DNA of 64,000 nucleotides from Halomonas stenophila (GCF_014192275.1 NZ_JACHXR010000005.1:266210-330209); one strand, 5' to 3'; shown: positions 51,428-60,902, counted from the first letter of the stretch. Program-made: numbers and translations. The notes: generated by a model from the letters alone, not told the origin.

Positions 51428-51526
51428 GGAATCTCCTGCGGGTGTCGCGGCCGAGGTGGGGGGCGGGCCGTGGGATGAAAAGTGTACTTGCAAAATCTCG
51501 GACTTGTGCAACGCTTGGGTTCGTGT

Positions 51527-51554
51527 ATTTTGAATTCAAAATGCAGGATACGAT
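51527..51554. promoter_or_regulatory. palindrome and GntR-type operator in the divergent promoter
   Basis: ATTTTGAATTCAAAAT at 51527-51542 is a perfect 16-base palindrome, followed directly by the operator 17-mer at 51538-51554. It sits 20 bases before the start of the arylmalonate-decarboxylase-like gene and 100 bases from the GntR start. Confidence 0.6.
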
Positions 51555-51573
51555 AAAAACAAGGATTTCGCCC

Positions 51574-52341
51574 ATGAACCGAACCCTCATCGGCATGCTG
51601 ACGCCGTCCTCCAACACCGTGCTGGAGCCCTACACCGCGGCCCTGCTGCACGAGCTGATGCCCGAGGTGACCGCCCACTTCCAGCGCTTCACGGTCAAGG
51701 AGATCTCGTTGAGCGAAGCGGCGCTCGCGCAGTTCGATCCCGCCCCGCTGCTGGAGGCCGCCCGACGGCTCAACGACGCGCGTATGGACGTCATCGCCTG
51801 GAACGGCACCTCGGCCAGCTGGCTGGGCTTCGAGACCGATAGCAAGCTGTGCGCCGCCATCACCGAGACCACCGGGGTGCCGGCCACCACCAGCGTGCTG
51901 GCGCTCAACGAGGCGCTCGAACGCAGCGGGGTGACCCGGCTGGGGCTGGTGACGCCCTACCTCGACGACATCCAGGCGGCGATCGTCGCCAACTATGCAA
52001 AGGCGGGCATCGAGGTGGTCGCCGAGCGCCACCTAAACGATCGCGGCAACTTCTCCTTCTCCGAATACGATGAGGCCACCCTGGCGCGGATGGTGCGCGA
52101 AGTGGCAAAGGCCAGGCCCCAGGCCATCACCATTCTGTGCACCAACCTGCGCGGCGCGCGCATCGTGCCCGAGCTGGAGCGGGAGCTCGGCATCCCCATC
52201 TACGACTCGGTCAGCGTGACGGTATGGAAGACGCTCGCCCTGGCCGGCGTCGATCCCGCCCGGATCGTGGGCTGGGGGCAACTCTTCCAGGACCCGCGCC
52301 TGGCGGCGCAGGCCCGGGAGGCGCTAACGCGTATCTCGTAG
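51574..52341 (+). CDS. maleate isomerase / arylmalonate decarboxylase-like protein
   Basis: 255 residues of the Asp/Glu racemase superfamily. The N-terminus LIGMLTPSSNTVLEP is typical of the maleate-isomerase branch. Maleate isomerases use two cysteines. Here the first position is Asn77-Gly78 (AWNGTSAS), while the second is Cys189 (ILCTNLRG). A single C-terminal cysteine with Gly in the other site is the pattern of arylmalonate decarboxylase (Gly74/Cys188), so a decarboxylase or single-cysteine isomerase is plausible. AAGGA precedes the ATG at 51574. First gene of an operon with TRAP, hydantoinase and hydratase genes. Confidence 0.8.
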   Translation: MNRTLIGMLTPSSNTVLEPYTAALLHELMPEVTAHFQRFTVKEISLSEAALAQFDPAPLLEAARRLNDARMDVIAWNGTSASWLGFETDSKLCAAITETTGVPATTSVLALNEALERSGVTRLGLVTPYLDDIQAAIVANYAKAGIEVVAERHLNDRGNFSFSEYDEATLARMVREVAKARPQAITILCTNLRGARIVPELERELGIPIYDSVSVTVWKTLALAGVDPARIVGWGQLFQDPRLAAQAREALTRIS

Positions 52342-52420
52342 ATGCGATTTTGAAACAGGCACTGAGACAGGCAAGACGCAACGGCAAGACCACCAACAAT
52401 CCCAATCAAGAGGTGACCCG

Positions 52421-53473
52421 ATGCCAACCATGACTCCCAAGGCAATCGCACTGGGCGTGTCGCTGGCCGGCGGCATGCTGCTCGGCGGGCTGGCCCAGGC
52501 CGAGACCATGCTGCGTACGGTCGGCAACTTCTCCGGCAACAAGCTCCACGTGGAGGAGGTCGAGCGGCCCTTCTTCAGCGAGCTCGATGCCCGCGACGAC
52601 CTGGCGGTCGTCTACAACCCCATGGACGCCATCGGCGTCGAGGCGGCCGACGCCCTGCGCCTGATCCGCTCCGGCGCCTTCGACGTGATGTCGGTGCAGA
52701 TCGGCATGGCCTCGCGGGACGAGCCCTTCTTCGAGGGCATCGACCTGGCGGGCGTGGCCGCCGGTCTCGATGCCCAGCGCGAGGCGGTCGACGCGGTACG
52801 CGAGACGTTCGATGCGCGTCTGCAGGAACGCTTCAACGCCAAGCTGATGACGCTCTGGCCCTTCGGGCCGCAGATGATGTTCTGCAACGGCGACATCGAC
52901 GGCGTCGAGGACCTGGAAGGCAAGAAAGTGCGCGTCTTCACACCCTCCATGTCCCGCCTGGTGGAGGGGCTCGGGGCAACACCGGTGACCCTGCAGTTCA
53001 GCGAGGTCTACCTGGCCCTGCAGCGCGGCGTGGCCGATTGCGGCGTGACCGCGCCCTCCGCCGGCAACAACGGCAAGTGGCCCGAGGTCACCGACACCTT
53101 CGTGCCGCTGCCGCTGGCCTACTCGGTGCAGGGCCACTTCATGAACCTCGATACCTGGAACAGCTTCAGCGAGGCCCAGCAGCGCGAACTCACCGAGGCC
53201 TTCGCCCGCCTGGAGGACCAGATGTGGGAGCTGGCCTACGACGTCAACGATGACGCCATCGCCTGCAACACCGGCCAGGACAGCTGCGCCAGCCACGAGG
53301 CCTACGACATGGACCTGGTAGAGATCGACCCGGACTCCCGTCAGCTGGTCGAGACGATCACCAGCGAGGCGGTGCTGCCGGTGTGGGCCGAGACCTGCAG
53401 CCGGCAGTATGACGCCTGTGTCGAGGACTGGAACGCCACCGTCGGCGAGGCCGCCGGCCTGACCATCCAGTAA
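52421..53473 (+). CDS. TRAP transporter substrate-binding protein (DctP-like)
   Basis: 350 residues. Signal peptide TPKAIALGVSLAGGMLLGGLAQA, then ETMLRTVGNFSGNKLHVEEVE. A binding-arginine region is VRVFTPSMSRLVEGLG near residue 168, followed by QFSEVYLALQRGVADCGVTAP. Four cysteines in the C-terminal part (CNTGQDSC, ETCSRQYDAC) could form two periplasmic disulfides, uncommon in this family. A tight hairpin separates it from dctQ, which would let the binding protein be made in excess. Confidence 0.9.
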   Translation: MPTMTPKAIALGVSLAGGMLLGGLAQAETMLRTVGNFSGNKLHVEEVERPFFSELDARDDLAVVYNPMDAIGVEAADALRLIRSGAFDVMSVQIGMASRDEPFFEGIDLAGVAAGLDAQREAVDAVRETFDARLQERFNAKLMTLWPFGPQMMFCNGDIDGVEDLEGKKVRVFTPSMSRLVEGLGATPVTLQFSEVYLALQRGVADCGVTAPSAGNNGKWPEVTDTFVPLPLAYSVQGHFMNLDTWNSFSEAQQRELTEAFARLEDQMWELAYDVNDDAIACNTGQDSCASHEAYDMDLVEIDPDSRQLVETITSEAVLPVWAETCSRQYDACVEDWNATVGEAAGLTIQ

Positions 53474-53486
53474 GCGTCGTCAACCC

Positions 53487-53510
53487 GCGCCCCGGCCGTG
53501 GCCGGGGCGC
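53487..53510 (+). terminator. intra-operon hairpin between dctP and dctQ
   Basis: GCGCCCCGGCC at 53487-53497 and GGCCGGGGCGC at 53500-53510 form a very tight 11-base stem (the loop opens to 4-6 bases). No T run. It probably stabilises or partly ends the dctP transcript. Confidence 0.55.
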
Positions 53511-53525
53511 CCGTGGAGGTGCCCG

Positions 53526-54152
53526 ATGGTATCCCGGAGTCCCTACTGGTTCGCCCGCCGACTGGCCCATGGCGCCGCCGTCGCCGCCGGCTATGGTGCG
53601 CTGGGCCTGTCGCTGCTGATCACCTTCGAGGTGATCGCTCGCAAGCTCTTCAACTTCTCCCTGCAGGGCGTCGACGAGATCGGTGGCTACGTGCTGGCGA
53701 TCGGCGTCTCGTTCAGCTTCGCCTACGCCCTGCTGCATCGCGCCCACACCCGGGTCGATGTGCTGATGTCACGTCTGCCGGGCCCCGTCCAGGCCCCCCT
53801 CAACGCCGCGGCCATGCTGCTGCTGGCCGGCTTCTCGCTGTTCATGCTGTGGCGGGCCGTCGAGACGCTGCACGAGACGCTGGAGTTCGGCAGCCTCGCC
53901 AGCACCCCGCTGCAGACCCCGCTGTGGATCCCGCAGAGCCTGTGGGTCCTGGGGCTGGGGGTCTTCGCCGTGTTGACCAGCCTGCTCGCCCTGCATGCCA
54001 TGGGACAGCTCGTGACCGGTCGATTCCGTGCGCTCAACCGGGATTACGGTCCCCGCAGCGCCCGGGATGAGCTCGACGAGGCCCGGCATGACTACGCTCG
54101 GCAGGATCAGGCCGACGACATGACCACCACGCCGCAGGGGAATCCGTCATGA
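53526..54152 (+). CDS. TRAP transporter small permease (DctQ family)
   Basis: 208 residues with four hydrophobic segments. FEVIARKLFNFSLQGVDEIGGYVLAIGVSFSF is the DctQ core. The C-terminal about 45 residues are a charged cytoplasmic tail longer than usual (DELDEARHDYARQDQADD). GGAGG precedes the ATG. It overlaps dctM by four bases. Confidence 0.9.
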   Translation: MVSRSPYWFARRLAHGAAVAAGYGALGLSLLITFEVIARKLFNFSLQGVDEIGGYVLAIGVSFSFAYALLHRAHTRVDVLMSRLPGPVQAPLNAAAMLLLAGFSLFMLWRAVETLHETLEFGSLASTPLQTPLWIPQSLWVLGLGVFAVLTSLLALHAMGQLVTGRFRALNRDYGPRSARDELDEARHDYARQDQADDMTTTPQGNPS

Positions 54153-55450
54153 TCACCGCAATCGAGGTCCTGGTGGGCTTTGTCATCATGCTGGGCATGA
54201 TGGCGGCCGGCATCCACGTGGCGGTGGCCATCTTCTCGGTGGCCGCCCTGGGCACCCTGATGTACCTGGGCACGCCGCTGCTGTTCTCCTTCGGCGATGC
54301 CCTCTGGGGGACGCTCAACGACTTCATCCTCACCGCCATCCCGCTGTTCATCCTGCTGGGGGAACTGCTGCTGCGTAGCGGCATCACCGAGCGGATGTAC
54401 AGCGCGCTCTCGGTGTGGCTGAACCGCATGCCCGGGGGACTGCTGCACACCAATATCGGCGCCTCCTCGGTGTTCGCCGCCATGTCCGGCTCCTCGGTGG
54501 CCACCGCCGCCACCATCGGCACCGTGGCACTGCCGGCCTTCGCCGAGCGCGGCTACAGCGAGCGCCTGGCGCTGGGCACCCTGGCCGCCGGGGCGACGCT
54601 GGGCATCCTGATCCCCCCCAGCATCAACATGATCATCTACGGGGCCATCACCAACACCTCCATCGGCAAGCTGTTCATCGCCGGGATCCTCCCGGGCCTG
54701 GCCTTGGCCGGGGCCTTCATGCTGGCGATCATGGCCTTCAGCCTGCTGCGCCCGGGCGTGGCCGGCGAGCGCGAGCCGCGGGCCTCGCTGCGCGAGCGAC
54801 TGGCGTCGCTGGTGGATCTGCTGCCGCCGGCCTTCGTCTTCGCCATCGTCATCGGCAGCATCTACAGCGGCTGGGCCACGCCCACCGAGGCCGCGGCGCT
54901 GGGGGTGGTCGCGGCCCTGGTGCTGGCGGCGATGAATCGCAAGCTCACCCTGACCATGCTCCACGAGTGCTTCCTGTCGATGGCCCGTACCACGGCGATG
55001 ATCATGCTGATCATCGTGGCGGCGTTCTTCCTCAACTACATCGTGGGCATCCTCGGCATTCCTCACACCCTGACCCAGTGGGTCGCCGACCTGGGGCTGT
55101 CGCCGCTGGGCCTGATCCTGGCGCTGGTGATCTTCTACCTGGTGCTGGGCTGCTTCCTCGAGACGCTGTCGATGATGATCGCCACCGTGCCCATCGTGGT
55201 GCCCATGGTGGTGCAGTTCGGCTTCGACCCGGTGTGGTTCGGCATCTTCCTGGTGGTCATGATGGAGATCTCGCTGATCACCCCGCCCATCGGCATGAAC
55301 CTCTACGTGGTCCAGGGCGTACGCGGCCGCGGCTCCATCGGCGATGTCATGATCGGCAGCCTGCCGTTCCTCGCCATCATGCTGCTCTTCGTGCTGCTGA
55401 TCACGCTCTGGCCCGGCCTGGTGCTATGGCTCCCCAACGCCATGGGCTAG
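54149..55450 (+). CDS. TRAP transporter large permease (DctM family)
   Basis: 433 residues with about 12 membrane segments. DctM features: IPLFILLGELLLRSGITERMYSALSVWLNRMPGG, AGATLGILIPPSINMIIYG, and EISLITPPIGMNLYVVQGV near residue 370. Coupled to dctQ by an ATGA overlap; a hydantoinase gene follows 66 bases later. Confidence 0.94.
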   Translation: MITAIEVLVGFVIMLGMMAAGIHVAVAIFSVAALGTLMYLGTPLLFSFGDALWGTLNDFILTAIPLFILLGELLLRSGITERMYSALSVWLNRMPGGLLHTNIGASSVFAAMSGSSVATAATIGTVALPAFAERGYSERLALGTLAAGATLGILIPPSINMIIYGAITNTSIGKLFIAGILPGLALAGAFMLAIMAFSLLRPGVAGEREPRASLRERLASLVDLLPPAFVFAIVIGSIYSGWATPTEAAALGVVAALVLAAMNRKLTLTMLHECFLSMARTTAMIMLIIVAAFFLNYIVGILGIPHTLTQWVADLGLSPLGLILALVIFYLVLGCFLETLSMMIATVPIVVPMVVQFGFDPVWFGIFLVVMMEISLITPPIGMNLYVVQGVRGRGSIGDVMIGSLPFLAIMLLFVLLITLWPGLVLWLPNAMG

Positions 55451-55516
55451 GCCATGCCTGACGCCCGTTTAGAACTCCTTTCCCAACACCCTGACACTCC
55501 CGACGAGGCACACGAC

Positions 55517-56947
55517 ATGTCACGCTTCGATACCCTGATCACCAACGGCCTGATCATCACCGCGGCCGACCGCTACACCGCCGACATCGGCCTCAAGGAC
55601 GGGCGCATCGTCGCCCTGGGCCAGGACCTGGGCGAGGCCGAGGAGGTCATCGACGCCCGGGGCCTGTGGGTGATGCCCGGCGGCGTCGATGCCCACTGCC
55701 ACCTGGACCAGCCGCTCGGCGACGGCGCGGTGATGGCCGACGACTTCGAGAGCGGCACCCGCTCGGCGGCCTGCGGCGGCACCACCACGGTGATCCCCTT
55801 CGCCGCCCAGCAGAAGGGCCACAGTCTGCGCGCCGCGGTGGGGGACTACCACCGGCGCAGCGAGGGCAAGGCCTTCGTCGACTATGCCTTCCACATGATC
55901 GTCACCGATCCCACCGAGACGGTGCTCAAGGAGGAGCTGCCGGCGCTGATCGAGGAGGGCTACAGCTCCTTCAAGATCTACCTGACCTACGACGACCTCA
56001 AGCTCAACGATCGCGAGGTGCTCAGCGTGCTGGCCATGGCCCGGCGCGAGGGCGGCATGGTGATGGTGCACGCCGAGAATGCCGACTGCATCGCCTATCT
56101 CACCGAGCTGCTCGAGGAGCAGGGCCGGACCGCGCCCTACTACCACGGAGTGGCGCACTCGAGTATCGCCGAGCGCGAGGCCACCCATCGGGCCATCTCG
56201 CTGGCCGAGCTGATCGACGTGCCGCTGTTGATCGTGCATGTCTCCGGCCCCGAGGCCATCGAGCAGATCCGCTGGGCCCAGGGTCGCGGCCTGCGGGTCT
56301 ACGGCGAGACCTGCCCCCAGTACCTGATGCTGACCGCCGAGGACCTGGACCGGGAGGGCTTCGAGGGCGCCAAGTGCGTGTGTAGCCCGCCCCCGCGGGA
56401 TCCCGCCGCCCAGGAGGCGGTCTGGGAGGCCCTGGAGAGCGGCGTCTTCCAGGTGTTCTCCTCGGATCATGCACCCTTCCGCTACGAGGATCCCCAGGGC
56501 AAGAAGCTGCACGGTGAATCGGCCAGCTTCGCGCATATTCCCAACGGCATCCCGGGGCTGGAGACGCGCCTGCCGATCCTGTTCTCCGAGGGGGTGGTCA
56601 AGGAGCGCATCGACGCCACCCGCTTCGTGTCGCTGACCGCCACCCAGCCGGCCAAGATCTACGGTCTCTATCCGCGCAAGGGCACCATCGCCATCGGCAG
56701 CGACGCCGACCTGACCCTGTGGGATCCCGCCGCCCGCACCACGGTGCGCAACGCCGACCTGCACCATGCCGTGGACTACACCCCCTACGAGGGACTCGAG
56801 CTCACCGGCAAGCCGGTGCTGACCCTGTGTCGGGGCCGGGTGGTCTCCAGGGACGGCCGGCCCAGCGCCGAGCCGGGATATGGCCAGTTCCTGAAGTGCG
56901 ACAAGCCCCAGCCGGCCCGGCCGCGCGGCGCGGCCAAGGGGTTCTGA
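55517..56947 (+). CDS. dihydropyrimidinase / hydantoinase
   Basis: 476 residues of the cyclic-amidase branch of the amidohydrolases. Metal ligands: HCHLD in VDAHCHLDQPLG near residue 60, the carboxylated lysine in SSFKIYLTYDD near residue 153, MVHAEN, IVHVSG, and Asp in FSSDHAPFRYED near residue 317. It hydrolyses hydantoins or dihydropyrimidines to N-carbamoyl acids. I start at the ATG at 55517 (MSRFDTLITNG), with GAGG upstream; the frame start at 55454 adds an unrelated tail. No N-carbamoylase gene accompanies it, so the ring opened may not be a simple hydantoin. Confidence 0.92.
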   Translation: MSRFDTLITNGLIITAADRYTADIGLKDGRIVALGQDLGEAEEVIDARGLWVMPGGVDAHCHLDQPLGDGAVMADDFESGTRSAACGGTTTVIPFAAQQKGHSLRAAVGDYHRRSEGKAFVDYAFHMIVTDPTETVLKEELPALIEEGYSSFKIYLTYDDLKLNDREVLSVLAMARREGGMVMVHAENADCIAYLTELLEEQGRTAPYYHGVAHSSIAEREATHRAISLAELIDVPLLIVHVSGPEAIEQIRWAQGRGLRVYGETCPQYLMLTAEDLDREGFEGAKCVCSPPPRDPAAQEAVWEALESGVFQVFSSDHAPFRYEDPQGKKLHGESASFAHIPNGIPGLETRLPILFSEGVVKERIDATRFVSLTATQPAKIYGLYPRKGTIAIGSDADLTLWDPAARTTVRNADLHHAVDYTPYEGLELTGKPVLTLCRGRVVSRDGRPSAEPGYGQFLKCDKPQPARPRGAAKGF

Positions 56948-56949
56948 GC

Positions 56950-57714
56950 ATGACACGAGACCAGATCATCGCCGCCGGTGCCGAGCGCCTGATTCAGGCC
57001 CACCGCCAGGGTCGCCCGACCCCGGTACCGAGCGATATCCCCCTGGCCGAGGAGGCCGATGCCTACGCCATCCAGGAACGGGTCTCGGCGACGCTGGGCA
57101 CTCCTGCCGGCTGGAAGCTCGGTGGCATCGTGCGCGGCGAGACGCCGCGCTACTCGCGGCTGTTCCGCGAGTTCAACCAGGCCTCGCCCGGCGTCTGCCA
57201 CCGCCGCGATCACCAGGTGGTGTTCCTCGAGCCGGAGCTCGCCGTGGTGCTGGGTGAGGCGATCCCGGCCCGGGCCACGCCCTACACCCTGGCCGAGATC
57301 GCCCCCCGGGTCAGTGGCCTGCATGCCGCCATCGAGGTGGTCGACAGCCGTTTCGACAGCTGGCCCGAGGTGCCGGCGTTGTGGCAGCTGGCGGACGGCC
57401 TCAGCCACGGCGGTTTCGTGCTCGGCAGCGGCGTCGCGCCAGGGGCGCTGGATCGACTGGTCGATGCCGAGTACCGCTTGACCCTCGACGGCCAGGTGGC
57501 CCTGGCCGGGCGGGGTGGTCATCCCGGCGGCGACCCGGCTGCGCTGCTGGTGGAGATGATCAATGCCCGCCTCGTCCGGGACGGCGAGGGCTTCGCTGCC
57601 GGAGAGGTGATCACTACCGGTACCTTCGACGGGGTGGTGGAGATGCTCGCCGGGCAGCAGGCCCGGCTGGTCTTTGCCGGCATCGGCGAGGCGAGCCTGC
57701 GCCTCGAGCCCTGA
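56950..57714 (+). CDS. 2-keto-4-pentenoate hydratase-like (FAH/MhpD family) protein
   Basis: 254 residues. FAH-fold hydratase/decarboxylase with [19 protein letters not shown] near residue 41, metal-binding [12 protein letters not shown] near residue 92, [11 protein letters not shown] near residue 122 and [13 protein letters not shown]. Relatives hydrate 2-oxopent-4-enoate or decarboxylate 4-oxalocrotonate. It begins two bases after the hydantoinase stop. With an arylmalonate-decarboxylase-like enzyme and a hydantoinase in the same operon, it suggests a route that opens a ring and handles an unsaturated oxo-acid. The substrate is unknown. Confidence 0.87.
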   Translation: MTRDQIIAAGAERLIQAHRQGRPTPVPSDIPLAEEADAYAIQERVSATLGTPAGWKLGGIVRGETPRYSRLFREFNQASPGVCHRRDHQVVFLEPELAVVLGEAIPARATPYTLAEIAPRVSGLHAAIEVVDSRFDSWPEVPALWQLADGLSHGGFVLGSGVAPGALDRLVDAEYRLTLDGQVALAGRGGHPGGDPAALLVEMINARLVRDGEGFAAGEVITTGTFDGVVEMLAGQQARLVFAGIGEASLRLEP

Positions 57715-57795
57715 GGGTATACGAGCGTTGCTTGCCCGGGCCGGTCCCTATCCCTTCCGGGGGGTTGGCGTCCGGCGCCGGGGTCCTTGAATTCA

Positions 57796-57934
57796 TGGAT
57801 AAATTTTCCAATACCCCAAGCTGCTGTTATGGCTTGGGTATTTTTTTGTCTGCTATCGATTGGAAATGTTTTCCAAAAAATCTTGACGGCGTTCCTCGGG
57901 CGGGTCTAGTCTCTGTATACAGAAATATTTTCCA
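57796..57934 (+). promoter_or_regulatory. gcl promoter with three IclR-like boxes and a TGTATACA box
   Basis: Boxes of the TGGAA-N5-TTCCA type: 57796-57810 (TGGAT...TTCCA, one mismatch), 57860-57876 (TTGGAA-N5-TTCCAA, perfect) and 57920-57934 (CAGAA...TTCCA, two mismatches). Their centres are 65 and 59 bases apart, about six helical turns each. A -35 TTGACG at 57883-57888 and a -10-like TAGTCT at 57907-57912 (18-base spacer) lie between the second and third. TGTATACA at 57914-57921 overlaps the likely transcription start and the third box. This fits repression by two regulators. Confidence 0.65.
57812..57848 (+). terminator. rho-independent terminator before the gcl operon
   Basis: CCCAAGC at 57815-57821, a 10-base loop, GCTTGGG at 57832-57838, then TATTTTTTTG at 57839-57848. 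It ends the operon whose last gene stops at 57714. A candidate IclR-like half-degenerate box lies just before it. Confidence 0.85.
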
Positions 57935-57965
57935 AAGAATAAAAGCCACCACTGGAGGAATCGCC

Positions 57966-59741
<1,776 letters not shown>

Positions 59742-59750
59742 GGACGGCGA

Positions 59751-59786
59751 CCGCCCGACCGCCGGTGGGGACCGGCGGCCGGGCGG
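59751..59786 (+). terminator. hairpin between gcl and hyi
   Basis: CCGCCCG-A-CCGCCGGT at 59751-59766 faces ACCGGCGG-C-CGGGCGG at 59771-59786, with one internal mismatch and a 4-base loop. It has no T run. More likely an RNA-processing or stabilising stem than a full stop, since hyi follows 47 bases later. Confidence 0.5.
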
Positions 59787-59832
59787 CTCGAGAGGTACGC
59801 TGATACACACGAGACAACACAGGGAGATTCAC

Positions 59833-60609
59833 ATGGCCAAGTTTGCCGCCAATCTCAGCATGCTGTTCACCGAGGTGGACTTCCTCGACCGCTTCCAGGC
59901 CGCCGCCGAGGCCGGCTTCAAGGGCGTGGAGTATCTCTTCCCGTACGATTTCGAGGCCGCCGAGATCAAGCGGCGCCTCGACGACAATGGCCTGACCCAG
60001 GTGCTGTTCAACTTGCCGGCCGGTGACTGGGGTGCCGGCGAGCGCGGCATCGCCTGCCATCCGGACCGCGTCGAGGAGTTCCGCGCCGGCGTCGACCGCG
60101 CCATCGAGTACGCCAGGGTCCTGGGCAACACCCAGGTCAATTGCCTGGCCGGCATCAAGCCCTCCGGCGTGAGCGACGACGAGGCCCGCCAGACCCTGGT
60201 CAGCAACCTGCGCTTCGCTGCCGAGAAGCTCGAGGCCGCCGGCCTCCTGCTGATCGCCGAGCCGATCAACACTCGCGACATCCCGGGCTTCTTCCTCAAC
60301 CGCACCGAGCAGGCGCTGGCGATCTTCGACGAGGTGGGCAGCGGCAACCTGAAGCTGCAGTACGACATCTATCATATGCAGATCATGGAAGGGGACCTGG
60401 CGCCGACCATCGAGAAGCACTTCGATCGCATCGCCCACGTCCAGCTGGCCGACAATCCGGGTCGCCACGAGCCGGGTACCGGCGAGATCAACTATCCCTT
60501 CCTGTTCGCCCATCTCGATCGCCTGGGCTATCAGGGCTGGATCGGCTGCGAGTACAAGCCCCGGGCGGGCACCAGGGAAGGGCTGGGCTGGCTGGATGCC
60601 GTGCGCTGA
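59833..60609 (+). CDS. hyi: hydroxypyruvate isomerase
   Basis: 258 residues, a TIM-barrel of the AP-endonuclease-2 type. Key segments: FAANLSMLFTEVDFLDRF, GWKGVEYLFPY-like FKGVEYLFPYDF, LIAEPINTRDIPGFFL (Glu ligand) and YDIYHMQIMEGDL (Asp/His ligands), GCEYKPRAGTREGLGW at the end. It interconverts hydroxypyruvate and tartronate semialdehyde beside Gcl. GGGAG precedes the ATG. Confidence 0.95.
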   Translation: MAKFAANLSMLFTEVDFLDRFQAAAEAGFKGVEYLFPYDFEAAEIKRRLDDNGLTQVLFNLPAGDWGAGERGIACHPDRVEEFRAGVDRAIEYARVLGNTQVNCLAGIKPSGVSDDEARQTLVSNLRFAAEKLEAAGLLLIAEPINTRDIPGFFLNRTEQALAIFDEVGSGNLKLQYDIYHMQIMEGDLAPTIEKHFDRIAHVQLADNPGRHEPGTGEINYPFLFAHLDRLGYQGWIGCEYKPRAGTREGLGWLDAVR

Positions 60610-60736
60610 CGCCCTGGCTCTCGAGGTCCGCTTTTCCCTGACAGAGACAACACAAGATACCTGGAGCCCGTTGCCTGACTGCCCGCGATCATAGACGCCA
60701 GAGACAGGTCGTGAGCGCTAAGCGAGGGGCGCCGGG

Positions 60737-60821
60737 GGCAGGCCGAAGAGGAGGTCCTATGCCAGGGATGGCATCGGTAGCGCCCAGGGATGGGTTTACA
60801 GCGCCTCCTCGTAGGCCTGCC
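60737..60821. ncRNA. nested hairpin element with two AGGGAT loops between hyi and glxR
   Basis: Outer stem GGCAGGCC (60737-60744) with GGCCTGCC (60814-60821); middle stem GAGGAGG (60748-60754) with CCTCCTC (60804-60810). Inside are two small hairpins: ATGCC-AGGGAT-GGCAT (60759-60774) and CCC-AGGGAT-GGG (60783-60794). Two identical AGGGAT loops are the type bound by CsrA/RsmA. The whole could be a CsrA-controlled leader for glxR or a REP-type repeated element. I cannot tell which from one copy. Confidence 0.45.
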
Positions 60822-60902
60822 GCCGGATCAGCCCCAAGCGATGACGGCAGCTGCGGCACGCTTGAGTTCACAACGACACGAGAGACGAACAGGAGAAGAA
60901 CC

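Noticed and set aside
60737..60821. Known riboswitch or 4.5S/6S RNA between hyi and glxR
   Set aside because: The conserved cores of glycine, cobalamin, guanidine and THF riboswitches and of SRP RNA are not present; only the stem pattern and AGGGAT loops are supported.
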